DNA of 33,505 nt from positions 1 through 33,505 of the forward strand of contig NW_025955384.1 of NCBI RefSeq assembly GCF_022376445.1. The letters are read 5' to 3'. Made by a program: the position numbers and the translations under genes. Each line of letters starts with the position of its first letter. Position 1 is the stretch's first letter. This DNA comes from Fomitopsis serialis (Eukaryota; Basidiomycota; Agaricomycetes; Polyporales; Fomitopsidaceae). Of the stretch, positions 22,506-33,505 are shown one piece after another. The notes beneath the pieces are model-generated. The model saw only the letters and a program-made list of their open reading frames with translations, made no database searches and was not told the DNA's origin.

Positions 22506-25500
22506 ACAATATGGGCCTGTCGCACAGCCGACAAGCCAATTCAAGACGATATCTGAGATTTGCAATTTGCGGAGGCTTCTACCAGATTGTGTTAATCCGG
22601 AGGATACAGTTCGACCACAGGCGCCGGTGCCGTGCTGTGCCGGGACGCCAGCAGCCCGGAGCAGCTGTTGTTCTGCCCAGTCGCCGGCCGCACTGCTCGC
22701 CCACACGACCGTCCGATGATCCACCACGCCGGCGCCACAGCCGATGGCCGGCCGGCGACAATAGCGCGGGATTTGCACGACTGCCGCATCGGGCGACGGA
22801 CACTGGGAGGCTCCCTGCCGGTGCGTCAGGGCCACCTGGCTGCTCCACCGCCTGCAGCCCACCAGCCCGCAGAGCATCCAAATCGGACGCTACCACCCAG
22901 ACAACGTGGGACGGGGCCTGTTATCAGCCGTGCGAAGACAGATGATTCGCCCGCGCTCACGCTTCGTGGGCTTAATTTCCAGATTCATGGCGTAATGGGA
23001 GCGTCCTGGGCGGAGGATCACGAAGGCCCTCCGCCTGCGTGTATCGACGCGGATTTGCAGCGTGGGGAGGTATGACCGCACGAACCTGCCGTCGACCACA
23101 CAAAAAGAACAAGCCCAGCCATATCGTCGTCCCCGAGAAGCCCAGGCCAGCGTGATGTGTCATGGAGGTGATGCAGATGCGCCCGGGTGACCGAACCCAC
23201 CGGTCGTCCCAGCGAAGTGGCGACCCGAGATGGGGCGTGGCGAGAATCTCTGTGGTGGTCGCGCTCGCGGGAAGAGCGCTGGACGGACTGGGCAGGCGCC
23301 TGACAGGATTGGCATGATCGGCGTTTCCTTCTACGGCCAATCAATTGGGTCTCCGAAGACACCGGCCCCGGACGCAGTGGCGCACCATCCTGGAATGTAT
23401 CAACGCCTCTGCCCCAATAGGCATGCAGATCAGGCTTCCAGACAATCCTCGTCCCCCGCCACACGCCCGCCGCAGTGCCTGGGTGATGCAGGCCGTCCAC
23501 GCGTGCCAGCACTGTCCATCCGCCATCGCGCGGCTGCCATCGCGCGGCTGCCATCGCGCGGCTGCCCGCTCTGCGTCCGCGGCGAGGGTGTGCGACAGTG
23601 GCGAGGGGCGCTGTTCGCACGGCAGTCGCTCCAGCCGTACCGTACCCGTACCGTCCCTGCGTACGCGAGTCAGGCTGCCGAAACCTTGTCCCATTTCCAG
23701 TCAGAGCCCGCGCTCGATGGTGCGCCGCTCGCCATTATGTACGGAGGCTGCCTCGCCGCATCCGCCTGCCACGTCCATTGAGTTATCGGCGTGATCAGCG
23801 TGGAGCCCGAGAAAGGATTCGCGCCTGGAAATGGGCGCGACCGGCCATGCCGCGGGCGTAAGTAAGGTTGCGCACACGTCGGATCCCGAGTCAGGTGGCG
23901 GCACACTCACAGGCTAACTCACATCGGCGGTCCTCAGATGTGCTAATGCGTGACGCAGCCAGGCGGCGCTCAGCGGCCTGCCAGGTATGGAAGCGACACG
24001 CCCTGCGAGCTGCGACCCGTCCGGGCAATTCGTCGCCGCGCGCTGCTGTTCGCAGATGAAGCAGGGAACCCGCGTCGGCCGCTAGCGGTGGCACCGGCGA
24101 CCAGACTCTGCGCACTCGATTGAAGACCGGGCTGTCCGCGTCCTGCTTCCATGGTCGCCGCGTCCGTGTCGCAGCCGCAGAGACGGGCAGAAGCGCGTCG
24201 ACGTAGCGTGATCAGCTGTCCGCACAAGCTGCACGCCGCATGCTGGACGTGCGTCGTGCGCGAACACGCCGCCGCAAATCCCTCCGCAGGGCGCGCATCG
24301 CCCACGTGACTGCAGGGCCGGCGACCATGTGGTCGCCGTAACGCCGGCCGCGGCGCTGATCGCAATCTCGCCCAGATCCACACGGTGGCACACTCGCCCA
24401 TATCGGGCGCCCTTCTACAGCACCAGCTAGCTCGCTTCAGCACTGGCCCGCACCGCCCGGTGTAAATCCCACTCTCCCATCCACCCTCTTATCTGCAGCA
24501 GGGTTGCCGCGAAGCCAGCGGGCGAATCGGCGGAGCTCGACGCCGAGGCGGGGCGGTTCCACGGAGCCACGTACAACGGGGAAGTTGTGTGGATTTTGCG
24601 GGCACGCGGTGTCTCGACCACTGAGTTCGGGACCTAAGCGGAAGCAAATCTCCCTCTGCGAAATCCGTCGTTGAAATTGTATTCACGTAAGGTTTGCACA
24701 TTCAAAGTGGCCGCTGCACTTACCCTCTAGAAGGCTGCCCCGCGTGTGATCAGATGCGCACTAACTTAGCACGTCAAGCCAATTTCATTGCAATCCCTGG
24801 ATACTACGCAGAAGGCCAGCTCTCCGTCGGTCAGACGAGGGTAGCGTGTACAATGCAATTAAGACTGTCGTCAACGCCGTTGAAATTCTGCGTCCTCGGG
24901 CTTGCCTCGGGCCGAGTCCGAGTCACTGTCTATGGATCGCGGACGCGGAGCCCTGTCAACGGCATACTCTCGTGGGCACGGAGAATGCAGGAAATACATC
25001 ACAAAATAAGTTAGAGTTTCCTCCTTGCCCACCAATGCTTACTCCTCCTCAGCGGGAGCCGCGTAGGCCTTCGCCGTGGTACGTCATCCGGCGACACTTC
25101 GAGCGTGTCCGTGCTGACGGAAGTCGCAAGTGAAGCTCGATCCCAAATCGTGCAGATCCAGTCCGCGGTCTGCTACTACTCTGGAACAAGGGTTCTGCCA
25201 GCGGGCGTCACGCAGGGATCGGAGGGTCCGAGAAGCTCGGAACCAATCAATACGATCCCCGCGCGCTCTGCGAACATGGCTCGCGGGAGGGGTAGTGGAC
25301 TAAGCGACCACCTCCAAAAAATCCCATTCTCCACCCATCCCGCGCACAAAGACCGTCGCGACCCTACACGCAGGAAGCCCGTCGGAAGGCGTCACATGCG
25401 CCGTAAATTCACCGGACGAGTCCCTTGCAATTCCCCCTCCAGGACAGCACGGCCGCGTGCTGCGCCCCGGCAGACGCTCCGGGGCGCTTTCGAGCGACGA

Positions 25501-26400
25501 GAACAGCGAAGCAGCCCCCTGCGGACTGTGTTGATTACGCGACGCTCCTCCAACCTCGCAGCGCCCTGCTATCATCGACTGTCGGATACTGTCCGGCAGT
25601 CATGAAGCCCCGGTGTTGTAGCACTGGCAGACCGCAGGGCGCAAGGAGTGTGCGGGTCGAGGAGACAGCGCGCTCCCACTGCTGCCAGCACAAACCGCAC
25701 TCGACGCGGCGGGGGGCTAGCGCCTGGCGTGGTAGCCAGCCAGGGGCATCGGGCGGCGGCGCTAGCCCGTCTAATCTTAGAGCGGTCAGCAGGAGAGTGC
25801 CTGCCCCAGGAGTCTGCAGCGCATGCACGCAACGCCAGTGGTGGGCACGGCCATGACACGGCGATCCCCGGCGCTGCCTTCGCCCTCACCTTCGCTGCCA
25901 TTCGCTGTCCATCATGGATCACGCCCGCCCTCCATTCGAGTGCCCGGCTGGCGTCTGCCCGCGCGCGCGCCCCTGCCCGTCGGGCTTCTCGTCGCAGCTT
26001 TTCGCGGGAGACGTCCGCTCCGTCGAGCACGGCGCTGACCCGCGCGGCCGATCCTGTCTGACCAGCCCACCACCGCAAGGGGCTACCGGTGCTCGTCGAG
26101 CGACAGATCCTTCGTGTCCGCGCGATGGCAGATGCGAGTCGCGCAGAGCCCCTGACGTACACGGTTTGCATAGGAATATGTCACGGATAATCCACCGCTG
26201 TGTGCGGGTGTGAGATACGCCCTCCTCGGTGCACGTTAACTTACAGGGCCGCAAGTCCCTGCCTGAGTCATAGCCCTGACATACCGTGCCGGCCGTCCAG
26301 GCTAGATCGGCTCTTTGAGATAGATGCTCGGTACGACCTGCGGTCGTCTTCGCCAGATCCGAGGCACTATGACTCACCTCTGGTTACATACCCGTTGTTC
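22506..26400. other. GC-rich stretch without a recognisable gene
   Basis: Nearly all six frames are open for long runs because stop codons are rare in GC-rich DNA, so frame length (up to about 200 codons) is not evidence. I find no domain motif, no reverse transcriptase or transposase signature and no consistent exon chain. A short tandem repeat lies near 23.5 kb. It may be old, mutated accessory DNA or a large intergenic region. Confidence 0.4.
23522..23563. repeat. 14-bp direct tandem repeat, three perfect copies
   Basis: The unit GCCATCGCGCGGCT occurs three times head to tail with no mismatch, inside the GC-rich gene-poor stretch. Confidence 0.85.
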
Positions 26401-29321
26401 GCGTAGAACTACAGTCCGCGTCAGTTCCCGCGAACCCTCTGTTGCGTCACGATCGCGGAGTCGTCGAAAGCACAGCTGCTAATCGCAGATGTCGGCGTCG
26501 CCAAGACACTGTTTTGCATGGCTCGGTGAGAACGAGATCTGGACAGTACAGACCTCCCTAGCAACTGCGCTGTCAGATCCATGACGACACGTCTGACCAA
26601 CAGTACCTTTCTCGAGAAGGTCCATCCGCTCGACGTCGGCGCCGCAGATCCACTTGCGTGATATCGTGATTGACCATAAATCTTTGGCGATGAACGTGTC
26701 GTGCCTTTCATTAAAAATCCGATGATTCGTGTGAAGGCGGCGATGTAGCGCGACAGTTGGTACAACTGACAAGCCCAACCTCCTAAGAACAGGAGGAACC
26801 GTGAGTATTTATATCCAATGACAGAACATCGAGCCTCGAGGACATGGTGAATAATCAAATTTTCTTGCCTTCTGGACGGCCAATATGAGACGGTTCTCAT
26901 GGACCGCGGCACAGTCTTCGTGTTCCTGGAGCATATGTGCATGTCATGGAGGGTACACGAAATGCACGGAGGCTCGGCCGCACCTCCTTCGGATGACCGA
27001 ACCGAATCAAGAGGTGCCCCACCTATTAGGCGTCTGGTGCAACGGCAAAAAGTGGAACAGTCAGTTCGTGTGCGTGACCCTATCATGTAGGGTCGACGTC
27101 AATGGGCTCAAAGCTAGTGGGGGCCACGTTGTCCGATGGTGAAGTAGAGCGCGAACTCTAAAAAAGCGCAGCGCCTCACCTAGTAAATATCGAAACGCAT
27201 CCGGAGACCACAGGCGGCTCCGGGGTCCGTGATGAGAGTGAATGTCCAGCACCTCACAGGCGGCGAGTGGATTTGAAACAATGCAATGAGGTCGCTAGCA
27301 GCGTCGAGGTGGTTGCCGCCGACTCTAGTGTGTCGGGGGCCGGTGGACAAGGCGAAGTCAGCATCTCGACATCGCCAGATCAGTAGTACGCTTGTAATGT
27401 TAGCCGGTACCCGTTTGAGAATACAAGGTCGTCCAGGGGGTAGATTCGGCGAGGCGGGTCTCTTGCGCGTATGAAGAACACGCTGCAGAGGAATTGGGAC
27501 CACGGTGGCTCACCGGCGTCCTCTTGGAGTCGCTTCGACTGCAAGTTGCCGAGGTATTGGGTAATGAGTAGGTACGTGGTCCGTGCGCTGTGCGCTCGAG
27601 AGGAGTGGCATCGTGTTCACCGTACGATATATCTTGCAGGTTCGTGAAACGGAGGACAAAAGGATAAAGGAAAGTGAATTGCGACAAGTCGACGTGTGGT
27701 CCGAGACGCCACTGGCAGGAGCACATGGGAATTAGCCGCAGCAGGACAAGGCTCCTCCCAGTGGTCAAAATAGGGAAATCCATGATTTTAATCCAAAGAC
27801 GACGAGTCTACTCACCACTACCATCTACCCGCCGCATCCTACATGCCATGTAGGTCGAACTCCGCCATTTCGCGATGGATCGTAGAGACAAGATCAACGT
27901 GAAGATCGATCGCACTGACCCGGGCCGTGACTGTTACGCTGAGCGCCACGGTCACCTGCCTTCGCCCATCTAAACCCTGTCGCGCTCCAGGTGCTGCACT
28001 ACGCCCCGGGAGGAATCGCTCGCGAGTTCAGCCCACAGTGAAACCCAAGGAGACCCTCCACATCCAGCAAGGAAGACAGACACACAGCCTCAAGAGCCTC
28101 GTGCCCTCGGCGACGTTTGCGGTCACGGCTTCCTTGACAAGACGTATCGTAGCAGACGCTGTTGATACTTGATACGATGATGCAGCACTGACAGCCTGAG
28201 TCTTCATCGCGAGCCTGACATCCCGTGGCGCAATGCAGACCATGTCCGTCCAAGATTCTGCCACGCCTTGACGGGGCCTACACAGGTGGCTGTGTCCCAT
28301 ATGGCTTCGTGACTCGGTGAGCAGCTCAGGCTTATCTCCCTTTGAATCCTCCCCGACATTTCAGTCCACTGCGGGCTTCCTTAGCCGATCTGTCATGCTG
28401 CACTGGGATACGGTCTGGTTGCTCCTCTAAGGTTCCGAGACGAGCGACCGCGGAATCTGTACTTCCAGGAATCCCAGTCGAGCGCCAGAAGCCCTCCTAT
28501 GACGCCTTCTCGCGAACAGCCGTTCATTCGTTCTCGCAGACGTCCTACACCGACATCGTCCTGCCGAAAAACAGAGTTTGTTCTGCGCATGCGCTCGGAC
28601 GGCAAAGCTTCGGCTGTGCAGCGGCCACGTCCATTCGCCGTTGGTCCCCTTCTTCTCCCCAGGTGCTTCTCAGATTAATACGTCTTCCATGACAGTTGGG
28701 CGGGGGCAGCATTGCGATCCGCAATCAGCGCACATCTGGTATACACTACCGCGGTGCGAATCTAGTGTGGTATGTGGCTGCCTAGGCAGCCGCTTACGAC
28801 TGTCGCCCCGAGCGGCACGTCAAAACCGTATCCAGCGCGGTAAAGCCCGTCACTCGTAAGCGCGGACTTGCGTCTTCAGATGACTCTGTACTTTTATTGA
28901 GTCTGGACAGGGTTCTTCAGGTGACTTGATGTTTGACATGCGTATGGGCGGCCGGCCGGGTCCGCTTTGGTATCTTCTATCTCAGAGTCTGCTGTAGTAG
29001 ATGTCATCTAGCTTCTGGGGATCTTTGATTCCAATGATGCGGACAGCAATGGCCTGTGCGTCCGGTGTGCCATTCTTTATAAGTTGCCGCCCAACCGATC
29101 TCGCGGCTCTCGTCCTCCCACTTCCTCTCCACCTCTGACTCAGCCACCACTTTTGAGTGACAGCGATGCCGCGCTCAGCTTCATCTGAATGTGTCTCATT
29201 GCCCAGCATACATGAATTACTTCCAGGTCTGTACTATGCTTGAGGTCTCGGAGTCTAGCTCACTCCTTCTTTCCTCGTCAAACAGAGCATTTCTGTCGGC
29301 CTCTAGACGCACGGTCTCTCG
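26401..29321. other. No confident gene; scattered minus-strand frames
   Basis: A 221-codon minus frame (26421-27086) and 107- and 127-codon minus frames (27180-27503, 27400-27783) are the longest. One has leucine/phenylalanine-rich text (FLYPFVLRFTNLQDISYGE) that faintly recalls F-box/LRR proteins, but no F-box motif is seen. A 75-codon minus frame ends at 28982 with a protein-like IGIKDPQKLDDIYYSRL. None is strong enough to call. Confidence 0.35.
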
Positions 29322-30244
29322 ATGAGCCACGTTTATTCACCAAAACGCCCCCTGTAACACTGGGAAGGATGGTTCGTCCCTTCGTTGATCCCCCACGGCA
29401 CTCAGAGCTGATGTGTGGACCACCAGACACTGCCATCACGGTGTGTACCACCTTCGCACCGCGTTGAGCTGAGGCTCACGCATTGCGCATCCCTAGACAC
29501 CTATCGTACCACGCAAATCGGCCTTCCCAACCTCCGTCCAGGGACACGTCGCCTCATGCGCATGCGACATTGTCTCCAGTGCATAATGCCGATCACAACC
29601 GGGAGGATGATAAGAGACACGTATGCCCCTTCTGCCCCAGGCGCTTCAACCGGCCCAGCAGCCTAGCGATCCATCTGAATACCCACACCGGCGCTAAACG
29701 TGAGTTCACTTCCCTTCATGCCCGAGATCTCGTGCAACAGCTAAATCCCCGCGACGATCCGTCCGTACCAGCGTTTCCTTGCCCGGCTTGTGGCCGCCCG
29801 TTCAGCGTGAACTCGAACATGCGTCGACACTATCGCAACCATTTTTCCGCCGGTCATCGCTCGGGCACGCTTCGGATGCCTCGCTTCGACGTCCACCGTG
29901 ACCAGCCGCTCGAGAACCTGGACCACAATGCGGTGAATGCGGGCTTGAACCTGACGCCCTATCGCTACCCACCACTCAACCCTCCGGCTCATTCGCGCTC
30001 CACTACACCGTCGACACACTCGGAAATGCAGTACAGTGACAGTGACCAGGACAGCCTCGTCTCGAGCCCCCCGACGCGTGCCCGACCGGAGCGTATGCTC
30101 CAAGGTTCGTTCGCCGCACGGAGCGCCGAGTGGGGAGGACCGTACGATCATCAGGACGTTGTTGAACGAATGCCAAGAACTAGCCGTTCTACCTCGTTGC
30201 AAAGCTTGTCGCTCCGTCCGGCGACATCCTCGGCACAACGATAG
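29322..30244 (+). CDS. Second C2H2 zinc-finger factor, paralogous to the one at 20.8-22.4 kb; 5' end uncertain
   Basis: Exons 29497-29699 and 29772-30244 encode two fingers. They are CPFCPRRFNRPSSLAIHLNTH and CPACGRPFSVNSNMRRHYRNH, both C-x2-C-x12-H-x3-H, joined by THTGAKPF after splicing. A Ser/Pro/Arg-rich C-terminal region follows and ends TSSAQR. The intron between the fingers (29700-29771, 72 nt) falls at the same codon and phase as in the larger factor. The frame upstream of the fingers has no ATG, so at least one more exon is needed. The best candidate is 29322-29353, starting MSHVYSPKRP, which recalls MSSPHSPKN of the larger factor; it joins 29497 in phase and gives 235 aa. That first exon and its 143-nt intron are a guess. 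It is presumably a nuclear DNA-binding protein with unknown targets. Total length is half that of its relative. Confidence 0.75.
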
Positions 30245-31982
30245 CGCTCTTCGATAGAGTCGGTGATCGTTGCCAGTGGTTTCCAGGTGCACAATAACTT
30301 ATTATCTTCTCTTGGACTGGTGCTTTCCAGTTGCTATCCACACACCACAAACTATGTATCGATTATCGTCGCTGTGTTACTGTTATTTCTATTTACGATT
30401 ATGAGATTCGGGTTGATCTAGATAGCTACTCCGGGTAAAGCTTATCTTGTACAATAGGCGACTTGTATGGACGCAACAGTCATTGTCTTTTGCTGTCTTT
30501 GTCCTCACACAGCAGCGCTCTCGCGACATAGGCATGGTCTCGGCCATGCACGGTATGTGTCTGGACCCACGATGCATCGCACTTCGCGAAATCCCTGAAT
30601 CGCGGAAGGGTTCTCGGATTCGAGTCGAGGACACAGCCTGGTGCCAGCTTTTGATGTAGCTCGGGCAGCTCAGATGATAACTTTGCTCAATAATGCAGAA
30701 AATGGACATTGAGGCGGAGAAGCTGTGGTATCACCTATCATTATGCATTGTCGAAGTGTTACTCCGTTGCGACGTCGAGACGATTCACTGTACTTCTGCG
30801 CCTGAAATTCCTGCTGGGCTTTACAATTATCCCATTCCGAGTCCAATGATGTCCAAGCATCTGCAGCAGCCTGAAGTCTGGAGCTGCTGATAGCCCCGAT
30901 AGCCCCGAATGTCATAAATGAGAAACGAAGGTTCGCGATACATGAGCAGTCCGGGGCGGACTTCTTACGGTACTACACGCCGCAAATGTTAGGCTTTATT
31001 GTCAAGAAATCAGTCACTAGCACTGCCGCCGGCACGGTCGCGAGCTGCCAGTGGTGTATGGTCTAGCATAAACACAAATATTCTGCTGTCATCTCCTTGT
31101 GTTGAGTTAAATTCCCTGGCACACACTGGTAGACGGTGAAAAACACTAGGTGACTTCACCGCGCCTCGTTTGCGTCGGTCACCACTATACAAGCCGTCTG
31201 ATCAAGAGCAAGGAGAGCATGTTGTCGGAGAGAATACATATATTACATATATCTTCCAGATATAGCCGTAGAGACTCAGAACACTGTTCGCGGAAAGCGC
31301 GGGGTTACTAGTAAGCATCCATGGACATCGCGGTGTAACTCCGTCTTCAGACTTGGCATTCGTGCGTTCCGGCGGGATGCCCATGAGCGTCATGAGGAAC
31401 GTACTAGGGCAGCATCATCAGACAAATACTCCAGATTGGCGATTCAGTTCCGGGCGGGGATCGGAAGAAGTACAGAAGGCTGCGAGGGAGCGGAGCGTAA
31501 AGCTGAAGTGAATGGAGACGATTGCGCAGTGGGAAGGTGGCGAGAAGGCGGATGAAGGACAAGCTCCGACTGTACTGCCCGAAGTAAATAGATACCCCGA
31601 TGTGACTCGACTGCCAATGTCGACATGGACAGCGTTACTCCATCATAGGAGCATCAAACTTCTGACATCTCGAGTCCCGAGGATCAGGCAAAATCGACGA
31701 TGTGTGGTTTCACGGGCGGCAGTCCAATTGACCACCCATTCTGTCGCTATGAACTATCAGTGGCATGCCGAGCAGCCTGAGCTGCTTCAACCAATTCGTG
31801 TGCCACAATCATGATGTAGTCGAGTAATACGAGACATCAGCCATTACTATAGACATATCGGGATCGGGTTATTGGCTCCGATTTACACAAAGCATGATAT
31901 GCACGTACTATAGTACATCCGATTCCAAAATACACATCAATATCCCACCAACACATCTTCAAGATTCCAGCGAACAGAAATC
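30245..31982. other. No recognisable gene between the C2H2 gene and the WD40 gene
   Basis: About 1.7 kb, more AT-rich than the stretch before it, with short frames only. It includes the 3' regions of the convergent C2H2 and WD40 genes. The longest frames (about 100 codons) show no family motif. Confidence 0.5.
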
Positions 31983-33505
31983 CTACACATCCACAACCGC
32001 TCCTTGGTGACCGATGCCCATACGGCTGAGGTCCCATATACGCAACAAGCCGTCATCGGAGGATGATGCAATGCGTGTTGCGTCCGGAGAGAACCTCAGG
32101 TAGCTGACTTTGTCGGAGTGACCAGTAAGCGTTGTGAGTTGAGTTGCAGTCTTCGTATCCCACACGCGTATGCTGTTGTCCGCAGAGCTTGCGCAGATGC
32201 GCGAGCCATCGGCGGAGAACGCGGTAGCGTTCACGAGTTGATCGCTGGCGTCTATTTCATGTAGTTTGTCGCCGCTGTACGAGTCGCAAATCCGAATGGA
32301 GCCGTCGCTGGCTGCGCTCAGCAACTGTTTACCGTCCGGGGAGAATGCCGCGGCCCACACAGACCCGGAATGCACTCGCAAATCCACGAGCTCTTCGCCA
32401 GTCTCCGCATTCCAGATCCGCGCCGAGCCGTCGTCCGAGCCTGTGACCAGGCGACGACTGTCGGGGCATACGCCAGAGCGTAGATGACGCCTTGGTGGCC
32501 CTCGAGGACAGAAAGCAACGTTCCATCTCGCACGCTCCAAACACGGATACAGTAGTCTGCGCTTGCAGAAACGAGGCGGCGGCTGTCAGGCGAGAACGCG
32601 ACAATCAGAACAATTGCGCTATGGCCTCTGGACAAAGAACGTTCTTTCCCCGTGGCAGCATCCCAGAGTCTGACAGAGGTGTCGACAGATCCAGTGGCGA
32701 CGGCCGAACCATCAGGTGAATATGCAACAGAGTACAAGGTGCCCGTGTGTCCGGTCAGGACCCTAAGCTCTTGTCCTGTCTCGACATCCCAAATAACCCC
32801 GAGACCGTCACTGGCACCGGAGAGTAACCTCCTGCTGTCAGGGGAAAAGGCCAGCGAGCAGACTGCGTCTGTATGGTACCTGCAAGCGTGCAAGCGGTGC
32901 CATTACGGGCATCCCAGATGATCACGAGGGTATCGTCAGCCCCGCTGGCTATGTACGGCCGTCAGGCGAGTATGCAAGCGACGTGATGCCACCGGCATGG
33001 TGATCCAGCTCGATGAAGTACCATTGTCCGCGACTATGTTCGCCTTCTTCTGATCGGCGGGACCGCCTTGTCAGCGGTTTCCTCGGCAGCGGTTGGCAAG
33101 TCCTGTGTGCTGGAGTGGCTGCTCAGAGTCTACTGCCGTAGCCGCCCCTCCGGAGCGATGCTCGAGCTGGACGATTCATCGGCAACAGCAAATGGCACAG
33201 TCTGTTCTACTGCATTCGGGCGTTCGAGGATGGCGATGTCCTCGTGGGACAACATCCCGACTGCGAGACAACACATGAGTCAATTGATCGGTCTGATGAC
33301 AAGAATTAACTGACGTCCATCTTCCGTGACTTCGATATGCGGTTTGACGGTTTCGAGGAACTGTGGGATGTCGTCCGGTATTTCACACCCGTGTTGCTGA
33401 AACAATAACCATATCAACAGTCAATACTACCTCTGACAGCGACCCACGTACTTCGCATAGCTTATTTATATCACGATCATTGGCAACTGCAACCTGGACA
33501 CTTGC
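31983..33505 (-). pseudogene. WD40-repeat protein, cut by the right edge, three single-base frame breaks
   Basis: The visible part starts inside an exon at the window edge (33452-33505), then 33315-33396, 33134-33260 and a long exon 31983-33066. Introns of 54-67 nt keep phase. The N-terminal part (INKLCEQHGCEIPDDIPQF, GMLSHEDIAILERP) is unassigned. About eight WD units follow, enough for a seven- or eight-bladed propeller, for example AFSPDSRRLLSGASDG, SVRLWDAATGKE, GSARIWNAETGEE and DGLLRIWDLSRMG. Such propellers are protein-binding scaffolds. The frame breaks by one lost base at about 32949-32955 (SPDGR/IASGADD), 32877-32883 (TLAG/YHTDAV) and 32461-32466 (AYAP/DSRRL). Repeat text continues perfectly in the new frame each time. 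Either recent inactivation or sequence error in an otherwise good gene. Confidence 0.82.

Noticed and set aside
26421..27086. A 221-codon minus-strand frame
   Set aside because: No domain, no signal peptide and an uneven composition; no splice partners. It is not distinguishable from a chance open frame.
27180..27783. Possible F-box/LRR protein on the minus strand
   Set aside because: Leucine-rich text occurs, but there is no F-box, no repeat period and no coherent exon chain.

Overview
The window is nuclear DNA of a filamentous basidiomycete, most likely an Agaricomycete of the Polyporales type. The evidence is multi-exon genes with short GT-AG introns of mostly 49-82 nt, protein families typical of that group (DUF6593, a fungal cupin family, SGNH esterase, an isopenicillin-N-synthase-like oxygenase, paired-finger C2H2 factors), and an LTR with basidiomycete Ty3/Gypsy features. 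No rRNA, tRNA, CRISPR array or bacterial-style operon was found. The genus assignment is inference.

Layout from left to right. 1-507: a minus-oriented LTR whose element continues off the left edge. 2333-3080 (-): an intact DUF6593 gene. 3.1-4.95 kb: open frames I could not identify. 4955-6430 (-): a 5'-truncated, frame-broken copy of the AAA+ ATPase RVB1. 7036-7769 (+): an intact cupin gene. 7989-9437 (-): a secreted SGNH/GDSL esterase with three frame breaks near its 3' end. 10426-12231 (+): an intact DNAJC3/P58IPK-like ER co-chaperone. 13666-14311 (+): an unrecognised 167-aa protein. 14596-15960 (-): a decayed 2-oxoglutarate/Fe(II) oxygenase. About 16.1-17.3 kb (-): possible coding remnants. 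17.3-20.7 kb: no confident gene. 20755-22417 (-): an intact 476-aa C2H2 factor with a good TATA box. 22.5-29.3 kb: a long, partly very GC-rich stretch with no recognisable gene. 29322-30244 (+): a second, shorter C2H2 factor related to the first. 31983-33505 (-): a WD40-repeat protein with three frame breaks, cut by the right edge.

The genes do not form an obvious pathway or cluster. The most informative pattern is the contrast between clean multi-exon genes (DUF6593, cupin, DNAJC3, the 167-aa protein, the larger C2H2 factor) and four loci with clear homology, mostly correct splice sites and small frame-breaking losses (RVB1, esterase, oxygenase, WD40). This could be local gene decay next to transposon DNA or residual indel error in a long-read assembly; sequence alone does not settle it. 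The other main points are the two divergent C2H2 paralogues sharing an intron position, three stop-free introns of length 3n that could be retained in frame, and a probable GC-AG intron. I did not find a convincing new biological system.
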